DNA of 64,000 bases from Caulobacterales bacterium (GTDB lineage: Bacteria; Pseudomonadota; Alphaproteobacteria; Caulobacterales; Caulobacteraceae). The translations under genes and the position numbers were made by a program. Shown here in pieces: positions 9,064 to 19,168 of this stretch. The notes under the pieces were generated by a model. It worked only from the letters and a program-made list of their open reading frames with translations. It was not told where the DNA came from and searched no databases. The stretch lies in the NCBI GenBank assembly GCA_017302105.1, contig JAFLCS010000001.1:744001-808000 (forward strand), written 5' to 3'. Each line of letters starts with the position of its first letter. The first letter of the stretch is position 1.

Positions 9064-9825
9064 GTGGAGCCGTTCGCGGCGTCGGAAGAGGTCTGGCGCG
9101 CAGCCCTGGTCTTCGCGCGGGTGGGCGCGATCGTGCTGCTGTTGCCCGGCGTCGGCGAAAGCTATGTGCCGGCCCGCATCCGCCTGTCTTTCGCCCTGTT
9201 GCTGGCCCTGGCCCTGACGCCGGTGGTGCAGGCGGCGATGCCGGCCCTGCCGTCCACGATCAGCGGCATGGCCGGCTGGATCATCCGCGAGATCATCACC
9301 GGCCTGATGATCGGCTCGGTGCTGAGACTGTTTCTGTCGGCCCTGGGCGTGGCCGGCGAGATCGTGTCCCTGCAGACGACACTGAGTTTCGCCCAGACGG
9401 CCAATCCCCTTCAGGCCCAGCCCGGCACGACCATCGCCGCCTTCCTGACGCTGCTGGGTGTGGTGCTGGTGTTCGCCACCAACCTGCATCACCTGTTCAT
9501 CGCCGCCATGGTGGGCAGCTATGACGTCATCCGGCCGACCGGTCCGCTGATCTATCAGGATGCGACTGAGCTGATCCTGAGAACGGTGGCGGATTCCTTC
9601 GCCCTGGGGGTGCAGTTGGCGGCACCGGTGCTGGTGTTCGCGTTGATCTTCAATCTGGCGACCGGACTGGTCGGGCGGGTGATGCCGCAGTTCCAGATCT
9701 TCTTTGCCGCGACGCCGCTGAACGTGCTGCTGGGTCTGTCGGTCTTCGCCCTGTCGCTGGGGGTGATGGGCATGGTCTTCATCGACCGGTATCGGGCGGT
9801 CGCCGGTTTCTTCGGGGGCGGATGA
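9064..9825 (+). CDS. fliR: flagellar export apparatus protein FliR
   Basis: A 253-residue polytopic membrane subunit of the export gate, with about six spans. Conserved features include FARVGAIVLLLPGVGE near the N-terminus, the block LQTTLSFAQTANP around residue 105 and the C-terminal MPQFQIFFAATPLNVLLGL. GTG start directly abutting the fliQ stop, so translation is likely coupled. Next is flhB three bases downstream. Confidence 0.95.
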   Translation: MEPFAASEEVWRAALVFARVGAIVLLLPGVGESYVPARIRLSFALLLALALTPVVQAAMPALPSTISGMAGWIIREIITGLMIGSVLRLFLSALGVAGEIVSLQTTLSFAQTANPLQAQPGTTIAAFLTLLGVVLVFATNLHHLFIAAMVGSYDVIRPTGPLIYQDATELILRTVADSFALGVQLAAPVLVFALIFNLATGLVGRVMPQFQIFFAATPLNVLLGLSVFALSLGVMGMVFIDRYRAVAGFFGGG

Positions 9826-9828
9826 GCC

Positions 9829-10908
9829 ATGGCTGAAGAACAGGACAAGGCCTCAAAGACAGAAGAGGCAACACCCCGCAAACTTGAAGAGGCGCGCAAG
9901 AAGGGTGATGTCGCCAAGACCCAGGATCTCGCCTCGGTGCTGGCTCTGGCGGCGGCGATCGCGGTGATCCTGTGGGGCGGGGCCTGGTTGTCGGTGAACC
10001 TGGCCGAGACCCTGGTGCCGTTCATCTCCAGCCCGCATGAAATGCTCGGAACGCTGGAATCGGGGGGCGGCACCGAGATCGCCCAGATGGCGGTCATGGC
10101 CCTGGCCCCAGCGGTCGGTCTGGTGATGGCGGCGACGATGCTGGCCGGGGCCGGCGGCAACATCGTGCAGTCGGGGTTCCTGTGGACGACAGACAAGCTG
10201 AAGCCGGAATGGTCACGGGTGTCGCCGATCAAGGGCTTCGGGCGGATCTTCGGGCCGGATGGGCTGGCCCAGTTCGTCAAAACCTTCCTGAAGGTGCTGG
10301 CGACCGGCGTCATCGCCTGGATCGCGCTCAAGCCGCACGCCGCCGAGTTCGCGGGTATGGCGGCCCTGCATCCGGCGGCGGTGCTGCCTGCGGCCACCAA
10401 GATCGCCGGCTCGCTGATGATCGGGATCCTGAGTTTCCTGGCGGTCGTGGCCGGGATCGACTGGCTGTGGCAGCGCCAGCGCTTCGCGCAGAAGATGCGC
10501 ATGAGCCGTGAGGAACTGAAGGAAGACTTCAAGCAGTCCGAGGGCGACCCCCACATCAAGGCCCGGCAAAGACAGCTTCGGATCGAGCGGTCGCGCCGGC
10601 GCATGATGGCCGCCGTGCCCGAGGCGACGGTGGTGATCATGAACCCGACCCACTTCGCCGTGGCCCTGAAGTATGAGGCGGGCGAGACCCCGGCACCGAT
10701 GTGCGTGGCCAAGGGCGTCGACAGCCTGGCCCTGCGGATCCGGGCCGTCGCCGAGGAGGCAGGGGTGCCGGTGGTCGAAGACGCGCCGCTGGCACGGGCC
10801 CTGTACGCCACGGTGCAGGTCGATCAGTCGATCCCGCGCGCCCACTATGAGGCCGTCGCCAAGGTGCTGGGTTTTGTTCTGGGCGCAGGCCGCAGACGTG
10901 TTCGGTGA
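9829..10908 (+). CDS. flhB: flagellar export switch protein FlhB
   Basis: Export-apparatus protein of 359 residues that changes substrate specificity after self-cleavage. The N-terminus EEATPRKLEEARKKGDVAKT is the family signature, four membrane spans follow, and the autocleavage motif NPTH is visible (MNPTHFAVALKYE) in the cytoplasmic C-terminal domain. It is the last flagellar gene before cckA, the same junction as in C. crescentus. Confidence 0.96.
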   Translation: MAEEQDKASKTEEATPRKLEEARKKGDVAKTQDLASVLALAAAIAVILWGGAWLSVNLAETLVPFISSPHEMLGTLESGGGTEIAQMAVMALAPAVGLVMAATMLAGAGGNIVQSGFLWTTDKLKPEWSRVSPIKGFGRIFGPDGLAQFVKTFLKVLATGVIAWIALKPHAAEFAGMAALHPAAVLPAATKIAGSLMIGILSFLAVVAGIDWLWQRQRFAQKMRMSREELKEDFKQSEGDPHIKARQRQLRIERSRRRMMAAVPEATVVIMNPTHFAVALKYEAGETPAPMCVAKGVDSLALRIRAVAEEAGVPVVEDAPLARALYATVQVDQSIPRAHYEAVAKVLGFVLGAGRRRVR

Positions 10909-10944
10909 TAGGCTGTGATGACTGATTCGGTCGGGAGGTCGACA

Positions 10945-13032
10945 ATGAACCAGACGACCCGGACGCCCAGGTTCGATCCGTGGCTGCTGGTGGCTGCGCC
11001 CCTGTTCATGGTGGCGGTGGCGGCGGCGGCCTATCCGGCGTTTCGCGCCGATCCGGTGTCGGCACCGGGCCTGATCCTGCTGGTCGGCCTGACGGCGACA
11101 GCGCTGGTAGGCCTGTTCGCGTTTGGGCGGGTGTCGGAGGTGACGCCGCAACTGGACGCCGACGACCTGCTGGGTGCCCTGGAAGAGCCGGCGGCCATCG
11201 TCAGCCCCGATGGGCGCATCCTGGCCGGCAACGACGGCTGGCAGGCGTCGGCGGCGGGGGCACGGCGGCTGCCACGCGGTCGGGCGGCTCCCGGCCTTTA
11301 CCAGGCCTTCGCCGAGGCCCGCGAGGGCGGCACGGGCCGCGCCCGGGCGCGGATCGAAGGGCAGGACTGGGAGTTGCTGATCTCCTGGGCCGGGGCTGAG
11401 CGATATCTGATCCGGGTCGCCCCGGAAGCGGTTCTGGCCCCTGACGTTCCGGTTCAGGCCGTCGAGCCGGTGCGGTCGGTCGACACCGCCGGCCAGCGCG
11501 CGGCGGCGGCCGGCGCCCCGTTCGGCTCGGCTGTGGTGCGGGGATCGGATCTGTTCGAAGGCGAAATCGTCGAATGCAACGCCGCCTTGCCGGTGCTGCT
11601 GGGCGGACGGGCGCGTCCGAGCGCGCGCCTCGTCGATCTGCTGGACCCGTCCGGCCTGACGGAGGCCCGCGACAAGATCCAGGCCGGATCGGTCGGGCCG
11701 CTGGAGCTGGTGACGCCGGGGCCTGATCCACGCAATCTGCACCTGTACATCGCGCCCGAGGACGACGCGCGGCGGGTGTGGATCTTTGATGTCTCGGCCC
11801 AGAAGGCCATGGAGCTGCAGCTGAATCAGTCGGCCAAGATGCAGGCGATCGGCCTGTTGGCGGGCGGCGTGGCCCACGACTTCAACAACATCCTGATGGC
11901 CATCGAGGGGCAGGTCTATGACCTGATGACCCGTCATCCGGTCGGTGATCCGTCCTATGGCGGCTTGCTCCAGATCCGGCAGGACGGCGTGCGGGCGGCG
12001 GATCTGGTGCGCAAGCTGCTGGCTCTGGCGCGCAAGCAGACCGTCCGGCGCGAGCGGATGGATCTGGGCGAGCTGATCTCGGAATCCGAGGTCTTCCTGC
12101 GTCGCCTGATGCGCGAGGATGTCAAGCTGGAGACCGAGTACGGGCGCGACCTGCCAGAGGTGCTGGTGGACCGCAGCCAGTTCGAGACGGCGATCATGAA
12201 CCTGGCGGTCAATGCCCGCGACGCGATGGCCGGCCATGTGGCGGCCGGTGAGGGTCGGGTCCGTATTCATGTCCGCAAGGTCGATGCGCGTACGGCCCGG
12301 TCCGGCGGCTGGATGGATGCACCCGAGGGCGATCTGGCCCTGATCGAGATCTCGGACAACGGGCCGGGCGTTCCGGCCGAGCTGAAGGCCAAGGTGTTCG
12401 AGCCGTTCTTCACGACCAAGGCGGTCGGCGAGGGCACCGGCATGGGCCTGGCTTCGGTCTATGGCATTGTGGATCAGTCCGGCGGTCACATCGTCCTGGC
12501 GGATGCCGAGGGCGGCGGGGCCATGTTCCGCATCTATCTGCCGGCCGCCAGGGCGCAGGCGACACCCGAGCTGGGGACCGAACCGGCCGAGATGCCGGCG
12601 GTCGCGCGCGTGCCGCGCAAGCCACGCGATCTGTCCGGGGCCGGACGCATCCTGTTCGCCGAGGACGAAAGCTCGGTGCGACTGATTACAGCCAAGCTGC
12701 TGCGGGCACGCGGCTACGAGGTGATCGAGGCGGCCAACGGCGAGGAGGCACTGGAGTTGGCCCAGGCCCACGCTGGCGAGATCGATATGCTGGTGTCCGA
12801 TGTGGTGATGCCCGACATGGACGGGCCGAACCTGTTGAGGAATGCGCGCCCGTTCCTGGGGGACGTGCCGGTGCTGTTCATTTCAGGCTATGCCGAGGCC
12901 GAGTTCTCGGACCTGCTCGAGGGCGATGCGAATGTGTCGTTCCTGGCCAAGCCGATCAGCATTCCGGTGCTGGCCGGGACCATCAAGGACCTCCTGCACG
13001 GGGACACTGCGCCGCAATCGACGGCGGCCTAG
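10945..13032 (+). CDS. cckA: hybrid histidine kinase CckA, cell-cycle phosphorelay
   Basis: The 695-residue length matches Caulobacter CckA (about 690). Two membrane spans (about residues 11-32 and 41-60) are followed by a PAS-like region, then the HisKA domain with GGVAHDFNNIL (His311). ATPase boxes follow (NLAVNARDAM; EISDNGPGVP; GEGTGMGLASVYG), then a C-terminal receiver domain with Asp619 in SDVVMPDMDG. In Caulobacter it drives CtrA and CpdR phosphorylation through ChpT and acts as a phosphatase when c-di-GMP is bound. The start ATG has GGGAGG six bases upstream; two earlier start codons lack this. Location next to flhB supports orthology. Confidence 0.93.
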   Translation: MNQTTRTPRFDPWLLVAAPLFMVAVAAAAYPAFRADPVSAPGLILLVGLTATALVGLFAFGRVSEVTPQLDADDLLGALEEPAAIVSPDGRILAGNDGWQASAAGARRLPRGRAAPGLYQAFAEAREGGTGRARARIEGQDWELLISWAGAERYLIRVAPEAVLAPDVPVQAVEPVRSVDTAGQRAAAAGAPFGSAVVRGSDLFEGEIVECNAALPVLLGGRARPSARLVDLLDPSGLTEARDKIQAGSVGPLELVTPGPDPRNLHLYIAPEDDARRVWIFDVSAQKAMELQLNQSAKMQAIGLLAGGVAHDFNNILMAIEGQVYDLMTRHPVGDPSYGGLLQIRQDGVRAADLVRKLLALARKQTVRRERMDLGELISESEVFLRRLMREDVKLETEYGRDLPEVLVDRSQFETAIMNLAVNARDAMAGHVAAGEGRVRIHVRKVDARTARSGGWMDAPEGDLALIEISDNGPGVPAELKAKVFEPFFTTKAVGEGTGMGLASVYGIVDQSGGHIVLADAEGGGAMFRIYLPAARAQATPELGTEPAEMPAVARVPRKPRDLSGAGRILFAEDESSVRLITAKLLRARGYEVIEAANGEEALELAQAHAGEIDMLVSDVVMPDMDGPNLLRNARPFLGDVPVLFISGYAEAEFSDLLEGDANVSFLAKPISIPVLAGTIKDLLHGDTAPQSTAA

Positions 13033-13103
13033 GTCCGGCCGATGGCACGATGACAGGTCGCAAGCTGTGGGCTAGCGTCCCGGTTTTGAACCGGAGTTCC
13101 GTC

Positions 13104-14738
13104 ATGCGCCCGTCCCTGATCGCCCTCGCCGCCGCCCTGATGATGCCCGGAGCCGCCGTGGCCCAGGAGGTCGATCCGGTGCGGCTGAACGGGCTGGTGC
13201 GGGATCTGGCGTCGGACACCTTCGGCGGTCGTGCGCCGGCCAGCGCGCAGGAAGGTCCGTCCACGGACTATATCGCCGAGCAGTTCCGCCGGTTAGGAAT
13301 CGAACCCGGTGGCGATGACGGCAGCTATTTCCAGATGGTGCCCCTGTCGCGCACCGTCCGCGAGGGGCCGGCCAGCATTTCGGTCGAAGGCCCGGACGGC
13401 ACCACCCAGGTTCTGACCTGGGGTGAGGATCTGGTGATGACCTCGGACCGGCCGGTGTCGCGCATCACCGTGACGGACGCCCCGCTGGTGTTCGTGGGCT
13501 ATGGCGTGACGGCACCGGAACGCGGCTGGGACGACTTCGGTGATGTCGACCTGATCGGCAAAATCATGGTGGTGATCGTCAACGACCCGGACTTCAATGC
13601 GCCCGAGGGTCACCCGGTGACGGGCCGGTTCGACGGCCAGGCCATGACCTACTATGGGCGCTGGGTTTACAAGTTCGCCGAGGCGGCCCGGCGGGGGGCC
13701 GCCGGGGTTCTGGTCATCCACGACACGCCTGGCGCGGGCTATCCCTGGACCACGGTGGTCAGTGGGGCCTCGACGGCGCGCTTCGACATCGTGCGCGAGA
13801 ACTGGGAAGCGGAGCGCGCACCGTTCCAGGGCTGGATCCAGGGAGACGTCGCGGCCGCCCTGTTCGCCCAGGCGGGGCTGGATCTGACGGCTCTGAGGGC
13901 GGCGGCCCGCACCGAGGAATTCGAGCCGGTCGAGCTGAGCGGCCTGAGGATGTCGGTGGATTTCGGCCAGACCTTCGACCGGGTGGAAAGCCGCAACGTC
14001 ATCGGCATCCTGCCCGGGACCGGCCATCCGCAAGAGACGGTGATGGTCGGGGCGCACTGGGACGCCTATGGCCACGGTACGCCGGACACTTCCGGCGATC
14101 ACATCTATAACGGGGCGGTGGACAATGCGACGGGCGTGGCCGGGGTGCTGGAGCTGGCGCGCGTGTTCGCCGAGGGGCCGCGCCCCGATCGCAGCCTGAT
14201 GTTCGTGTCGTGGACGGCCGAGGAATCCGGCCTGCTGGGGGCCTACTACTATGCCGCCCATCCGGTACGCCCGCTGGAGACGACGGTGGCCAACGTCAAT
14301 CTGGACTCGCTGCTGCCGGGTGACGAACCGGCGTCGGAGGTGGTTGTCATCGGCATGGGCAAGAACAGCCTGGATGCCCAGCTGGCGCCCTATGTCGAGG
14401 CGGCGGGACGACGGCTGATCAACGATCCGGCACCGCAGGCCGGGGCCTTCTATCGGTCGGACCATTTCCCGCTGGCGCTGCGGGGTGTGCCGGCGCTGTT
14501 CGCCTTTGCGGGCTTCACCGGGGCCAGTCCCCAGAGCGCGGCCTATGTGCGCGACTGCTACCACCAGCCCTGCGATCAATGGGACGACACCTGGACCATG
14601 GGCGGGGCGGCCCAGGATCTCGACCTGCTGGCCCAGGTGATCCGCGACCTGGCCAACAGCCGGACCTGGCCGGAATGGAGCGTGGGGGCCGAGTTCCGCG
14701 CCGTGCGTGAAGAGAGCGCCGATCAGCGGGCAGATTGA
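13104..14738 (+). CDS. secreted M28-family zinc peptidase
   Basis: A 544-residue exported metallopeptidase, probably an aminopeptidase. It has a signal peptide (residues 1-20, ending AVAQ). A PA-like lid region sits in the middle (FAEAARRGAAGVLVIHD). The M28 zinc site is seen as GAHWDAYG, NGAVDNATGVAG, WTAEESGLLGAYYYA and a late SDHFPLA. M28 enzymes use His, two Asp, Glu and a final His to hold two zinc ions, and all positions appear filled. The start was placed at MRPSLIALA, since upstream residues would spoil the signal peptide. Its 3' end overlaps the convergent deacetylase gene by 16 bp. Confidence 0.9.
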   Translation: MRPSLIALAAALMMPGAAVAQEVDPVRLNGLVRDLASDTFGGRAPASAQEGPSTDYIAEQFRRLGIEPGGDDGSYFQMVPLSRTVREGPASISVEGPDGTTQVLTWGEDLVMTSDRPVSRITVTDAPLVFVGYGVTAPERGWDDFGDVDLIGKIMVVIVNDPDFNAPEGHPVTGRFDGQAMTYYGRWVYKFAEAARRGAAGVLVIHDTPGAGYPWTTVVSGASTARFDIVRENWEAERAPFQGWIQGDVAAALFAQAGLDLTALRAAARTEEFEPVELSGLRMSVDFGQTFDRVESRNVIGILPGTGHPQETVMVGAHWDAYGHGTPDTSGDHIYNGAVDNATGVAGVLELARVFAEGPRPDRSLMFVSWTAEESGLLGAYYYAAHPVRPLETTVANVNLDSLLPGDEPASEVVVIGMGKNSLDAQLAPYVEAAGRRLINDPAPQAGAFYRSDHFPLALRGVPALFAFAGFTGASPQSAAYVRDCYHQPCDQWDDTWTMGGAAQDLDLLAQVIRDLANSRTWPEWSVGAEFRAVREESADQRAD

Positions 14739-15622
14739 GGGCGACGGCCCGGAGGTCGTGCCGCCGGCACTGCCGCCGGCCGGGCCGAGATGCGCACGAA
14801 GCGGTAGCCGCGGGCGTTGAGGTCGTCGAGCAGGCCGGGCAGGGCCTCGACCGTGCGTGGGTGAATCTGATGCAGGATCAGGACGCCGCCGTCGGTCTGT
14901 TCCAGATTCTGGACGGCGCGGCGGTGGACCTCGGCGGCCGAGATCTGTTTCCAGTCATCGGCGTCGGCCTCGGCCCCGACGACGATGATGCCCTCGCGGT
15001 CGAGCCAGGCGCGCAGGCGCGGATTGTCGTCCAGGCCCGGGAATCGGAAGAAGGGCTCGGCCACCTCGGGCGCGGCGGCGGCGTTCAGGGCGATGAAACC
15101 ACGATGGATCTGGGCCTGGCCGGCCTCATCGGACCAGCGCGAGAGGTTCATGGGGTGGGACCAGCTGTGGCTGGCGACGCCGTGGCCGCGCCGGACGGCC
15201 TCGTTCACCAGGGCCGGCTGCTGCTGGATCATGGTGCCGACATGGAAAAAGACCGCCCGGATGCACCGCTCCTCCAGAATGTCGAAGACGCGCTGATCGC
15301 CGCGTGGCGCCGGCCAGGGACCGTCGTCAAAGGTCAGGGCCACCGTGTGCGGCGGCAGGGGCGTGCGCGGATACTGGATCGAACCATAGCCCAGCGGCGA
15401 CGGGGCCAGGACGACGACCTCGGTATTGGCCGGATAGGCCGGGTTGGTCGGGCAGGGGCCGCCCGGATCGAAAGGGGGAGGCGGTGTGTCCCCGACGATT
15501 TCGGTCGGTAGCGACGGCGCGCCGGGCCGGGGGAGGCCGGCGGCCTGGCGGTCCTGAACCTCGCCGATGGCCAGGCCGTAGCCGAACACCACCGTCGAGG
15601 CCATGAGGACAAGGCGGCGCAT
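14723..15622 (-). CDS. polysaccharide deacetylase (NodB/CE4 domain), exported
   Basis: A 299-residue CE4 enzyme with an N-terminal hydrophobic export segment and a Pro-rich stretch. Motif 1 is TFDDGPW (catalytic base and metal Asp), motif 2 is SHSWSHP (metal-binding His pair), motif 3 is FFRFPG, and LHQIHP is the C-terminal His motif. Such enzymes remove N-acetyl groups from peptidoglycan, chitin oligomers or exopolysaccharides; the substrate is not decidable here. It is convergent with the M28 peptidase gene, which it overlaps by 16 bp. Confidence 0.9.
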   Translation of the reverse strand: MRRLVLMASTVVFGYGLAIGEVQDRQAAGLPRPGAPSLPTEIVGDTPPPPFDPGGPCPTNPAYPANTEVVVLAPSPLGYGSIQYPRTPLPPHTVALTFDDGPWPAPRGDQRVFDILEERCIRAVFFHVGTMIQQQPALVNEAVRRGHGVASHSWSHPMNLSRWSDEAGQAQIHRGFIALNAAAAPEVAEPFFRFPGLDDNPRLRAWLDREGIIVVGAEADADDWKQISAAEVHRRAVQNLEQTDGGVLILHQIHPRTVEALPGLLDDLNARGYRFVRISARPAAVPAARPPGRRPQSAR

Positions 15623-15852
15623 TCAGCCCTCGCCTGCGCGCGGGCGTCGGCTCGCCGGTGCCGGATCGGCACCGCGCGGACGCACATCTGGCATGACGAT
15701 GTCCCCTCGTCTCACCCTTTCGGCCCCAGACTGGGCGAAGCGGCACGATCTGTCGTGCCGATTCGCCTGAGGCGTTAACTGTGATGGCACCCGGCCCTTT
15801 GCCGCAATCCCGCCAGGCTTGACCGCTAGCGCGAGGCGCGAGAGTGGAGCGT

Positions 15853-16875
15853 ATGGGACTTCTCATGGATCTGACGCGGCGGACGATGACGATGGCGGGC
15901 GGGGCGATCGCGGCTCTGGGCTTCGGCTCGGCCGCCCGCGCCCAGACGCTCGATGGGCCGTTCCGCGACGCCCTGGCCTATTCCGACGCGCGGGGCGGCG
16001 TGTCGGTGCTGGTCCAGCGCGGCGGTGAGGTGCTGGCGGAATCCTACGGCAACGGCGGCGGGCCGGATCGGGCCTGGGCGATCCACTCGGGCACCAAGAG
16101 CTTTTCCGGCGTGCTGGCGTGTCATCTGGTGCGCGAGGGCTGGCTGGATCTGGATGCGCCGGTCAGCGCCATCATCACCGAATGGCAGGCCGATCCAGCC
16201 AAGGCGGCGATCACGACGCGGGAGCTGCTGGACCTGACTTCCGGCTGTGTGGCCGGCGGCTTCGGCGCGCCGCCGACCTATGACGAGGCTGTGGCCGCCC
16301 CGCTTCAAACGCCGCCGGGCACCCACTTTGAGTACAATCCCGGCCCCTTCCAGGTGTGGGGCGAGATGGTACGGCGGATGCTGGAGAGCCGGGGCTATCT
16401 GCCCGATGTGCTGGGCTTCATGCGCTCACGGGTGATTGATCCCGCCGGGGTCCAGGTCGCCGACTGGCGGCTTCACGGCGGACAGCCGACCCTGCCGACC
16501 GGGGTGCGGATGACGGCACGCGAATGGGCGAAATGGGGTCGCTGGGTCCTGGACGGCGCCGGCGGGGCGGACCTGACGTCATGCTGGACCGGCAGTGCGG
16601 TGAATCCGGGCTATGGCCTGTGCTGGTGGCTGCTGAGGCCGGGCCTGATCGCGCCGGATGCGCGCATCGGCATGGGTGAGGACGGGGCCGAGATGGCCGA
16701 ACGCGGCGAAGATATTCGCCTGGCCGCCGGGGCCGGCGAACAGAAACTGTATCTGCTGCCCGAGCGCGATCTGCTGGTGGTGCGTCAGTCGCGCGGCTTC
16801 GGCTCAGCCCTGGCCGGATTTACGCCGGGCTGGTCCGATACGGAGTTCATGCGGCGGGTGCTGAGAGGCCTTTGA
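15853..16875 (+). CDS. serine hydrolase, beta-lactamase class C / penicillin-binding-like
   Basis: An exported serine hydrolase of about 340 residues. The N-terminus has RR followed by a hydrophobic stretch ending SAARAQ, compatible with a Tat signal. The nucleophile motif SxxK appears as SGTKSF, and the second-motif Tyr may lie in FEYNPGPFQ (YNP). Three starts are possible (GTG nine bases upstream, this ATG, and MDLTRRT four codons on). I keep the middle one, with GGAG just before it. The 3' end overlaps the convergent small lipoprotein gene by 29 bp. Confidence 0.82.
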   Translation: MGLLMDLTRRTMTMAGGAIAALGFGSAARAQTLDGPFRDALAYSDARGGVSVLVQRGGEVLAESYGNGGGPDRAWAIHSGTKSFSGVLACHLVREGWLDLDAPVSAIITEWQADPAKAAITTRELLDLTSGCVAGGFGAPPTYDEAVAAPLQTPPGTHFEYNPGPFQVWGEMVRRMLESRGYLPDVLGFMRSRVIDPAGVQVADWRLHGGQPTLPTGVRMTAREWAKWGRWVLDGAGGADLTSCWTGSAVNPGYGLCWWLLRPGLIAPDARIGMGEDGAEMAERGEDIRLAAGAGEQKLYLLPERDLLVVRQSRGFGSALAGFTPGWSDTEFMRRVLRGL

Positions 16876-17122
16876 GAGTCGGCTTGTAGGCCTTGGGGCC
16901 GTGGTGAGCACGCGGGTGGTGTCCGCGCCGGCGATAGTAGTCGCGTTCAGCCCGATAGGCATCGCGGCGGGCGTCCTCGGCCGCCACCCAGACCGCGAAC
17001 TCGGCGACCATCAGGGCGTCCTGCATCAGATAGGGGTCGTAGCTGGCGCAGCCTGACAGGCCGAGCGAACCGGCCAGGCCGACGGCGGCGAGACGCAGGC
17101 GCGTGTGTTTGGCGATCGTCAT
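16847..17122 (-). CDS. small lipoprotein with Arg/His-rich tail
   Basis: A 91-residue predicted lipoprotein. A signal peptide with lipobox LSGC is at residues 22-25 (AAVGLAGSLGLSGCASYDP), and the mature part ends in a basic segment rich in Arg, His and Tyr (RDYYRRRGHHPRAHHG). Family and role are unknown. It is divergent from the DUF885 gene downstream and overlaps the end of the serine hydrolase gene. Confidence 0.65.
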   Translation of the reverse strand: MTIAKHTRLRLAAVGLAGSLGLSGCASYDPYLMQDALMVAEFAVWVAAEDARRDAYRAERDYYRRRGHHPRAHHGPKAYKPTLKGLSAPAA

Positions 17123-17284
17123 GTCTGCCTCCCCAATCGTTCATCCGACCCCGCTCCAGCGGGCCGGCACCTTGAGCGAACGTCACTTTGTCAGAGTTGG
17201 CGCGCCTTACCAACCTTTCACTCGCCCCGTGTTTTCGGGAGGGCTAGGGTCCGGCCCAGTATTGCAGGCTGGGAGGCCCTGACC

Positions 17285-19150
17285 ATGATCGACCGTCGCC
17301 ATCTGATGTTGACTGCCGCTGCCGGGGGCGCACTCGCGGCGTCGGGGTGCGCAATGCTGCCCGGTCGGCCGGAAGCCGTGTCCCCGACCGTGCCGCCGAT
17401 CGCGAGCGGCGCATCCGACCCGGAGGTGGTGGCGGCCGCCAGTGCCATTTACGACCGGGCCTTCCAGATGGCCCTGGGCGATAGCCCCGAGGGTCTGACC
17501 TCGCTGGGCCTGGATCGCCAGCCCCAATTCGCCTGGGCGCGCTCGCGGCTGGATGACCGCACCGTCGCCCATTTCAATCAGCAGGCCGATCAGAGCCGGG
17601 CGCTGATGACCGAGCTGAAGGCCCTGGACCGGTCGCGGCTGAGCGGAATGGACGGTGTCAACTATGACACCATCGTCTTCGTCGGTGACACGGCCGAAGA
17701 GGGGCGGCGGTTCAACTACGGAGCGCGGGGCTTCCCGCAGGCCTATGTCGTCAACCAGCTGTCGTCGGCCTACACCAGCCTTCCCGATTTTCTCGATAGT
17801 CAGCATACGGTCGAATCCGCCGAGGACATGGCGGCCTTCCTGAGCCGTGTCGAAGCCTATGGCACGGCCCTGGACCAGGAGACCGAGCGCGCCGTCGACG
17901 ACGCCGGACGCGGGGCCGCCCCGACCGATTTCATGATCGACAAGACGTTGCTGCAACTGCGCGAAGTGCGCGCCGTTCCGGCGGCCCAGGCCGTGCTGGC
18001 GCTGGCAGCGACGCGCAAGGCGACGGAAGCTGGCCTTCCCGACGCGGGGCCGGACGCCGCGCGGATCATCGAAGCCAGCGTCTATCCGGCGCTGGACCGC
18101 CAGATCGCGGCCCTGGAGGCCATGCGTCCGACCGCGACCCATGAGGCCGGCGTATGGCGGCTGCCGGATGGTGAAGCCTACTATGACTGGGGCCTCAAGA
18201 CCTTCACCACGACGACCATGACGGGCGAAGAGATCCATCGGATGGGTCTGGAGCAGGTGGCCGAGATCGAAGGCCGCATGGACGCTCTGATGCGGGCCAA
18301 CGGCCTGACCCAGGGCACGACCGGCGAGCGGCTGACGGCGATGGGCCGTGATCCGCGGTTCCTGTATCCCAACACCGACGAGGGCAAGGAACAGCTTCTG
18401 GCCGACCTCAACCGCCAGATCGAGGTGGTGACGCCGCGTCTGACGCCGCTGTTCGGACAGCATCCGCGCGCGGCGGTCGAGGTCAGGCGCGTGCCACCGT
18501 CGATCGAGGCGGGCGCGCCGGGCGGCTATTACAACTCGCCCACGCTGGATGGCTCGCGACCGGGGGCCTATTACATCAACCTCAGGGATACGGCGGAGAA
18601 CCCAAGCTGGACCCTGCCGACCCTGACCTATCACGAGGCCAATCCGGGGCATCACTGGCAGATCGCCCTGGCGCTGGAGGCCGAGGGCATTCCGATGCTG
18701 CGCAAGGTCGTGGGCTTCTCGGCCTATTCGGAAGGCTGGGCGCTCTATGCCGAACAGCTGGCTGACGAGATCGGGATGTACGCCGACGATCCGTGGGGCA
18801 AGATCGGCTATCTGCAGTCGTTCCTGTTCCGGGCCGTGCGCCTGGTGGTCGACAGCGGGATGCACAAGCTGCGCTGGAGCCGCGAACAGGCCATCCGCTA
18901 CATGACCGAGCATCTGGGCGAGCCGGAATCCAACTGGGTCACCGAGATCGAGCGGTATTGCGTGTGGCCGGGCCAGGCCTGTTCCTACAAGGTCGGCCAG
19001 ACCGTCTGGGACAACCTGCGAACCGAGGCGCGCGCCAGCATGGGCGACCGCTTTGACCTGGCGGGTTTCCACGATGCGGGCCTGTTGTCGGCGGCCATGC
19101 CGCTGGCGGTGCTGGAGCGGCGCATCCGCGACTGGGCGGCGTCGGCGTAG
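17285..19150 (+). CDS. DUF885-family lipoprotein, putative metallopeptidase (copy 1)
   Basis: A 621-residue protein beginning MIDRRHLMLTAAAGGALAASGC, a lipoprotein signal with Cys after AASG (twin Arg nearby). The C-terminal half carries TYHEANPGHHWQ, the HExxxGHH-type motif of DUF885, thought to bind metal. Other landmarks are DGSRPGAYYINL and CVWPGQACSYKVG, both shared with the paralogue 1.7 kb downstream. The substrate is unknown. A longer upstream frame exists but lacks a signal and a ribosome site. The two paralogues bracket an opposite-strand GNAT-nitrilase gene. Confidence 0.88.
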   Translation: MIDRRHLMLTAAAGGALAASGCAMLPGRPEAVSPTVPPIASGASDPEVVAAASAIYDRAFQMALGDSPEGLTSLGLDRQPQFAWARSRLDDRTVAHFNQQADQSRALMTELKALDRSRLSGMDGVNYDTIVFVGDTAEEGRRFNYGARGFPQAYVVNQLSSAYTSLPDFLDSQHTVESAEDMAAFLSRVEAYGTALDQETERAVDDAGRGAAPTDFMIDKTLLQLREVRAVPAAQAVLALAATRKATEAGLPDAGPDAARIIEASVYPALDRQIAALEAMRPTATHEAGVWRLPDGEAYYDWGLKTFTTTTMTGEEIHRMGLEQVAEIEGRMDALMRANGLTQGTTGERLTAMGRDPRFLYPNTDEGKEQLLADLNRQIEVVTPRLTPLFGQHPRAAVEVRRVPPSIEAGAPGGYYNSPTLDGSRPGAYYINLRDTAENPSWTLPTLTYHEANPGHHWQIALALEAEGIPMLRKVVGFSAYSEGWALYAEQLADEIGMYADDPWGKIGYLQSFLFRAVRLVVDSGMHKLRWSREQAIRYMTEHLGEPESNWVTEIERYCVWPGQACSYKVGQTVWDNLRTEARASMGDRFDLAGFHDAGLLSAAMPLAVLERRIRDWAASA

Positions 19151-19168
19151 GCGGCCGACAAAGCGTTT

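Noticed and set aside
10213..12771. 852-codon open frame opposite flhB and cckA
   Set aside because: Fully antisense to two well-supported genes; no recognisable motif.
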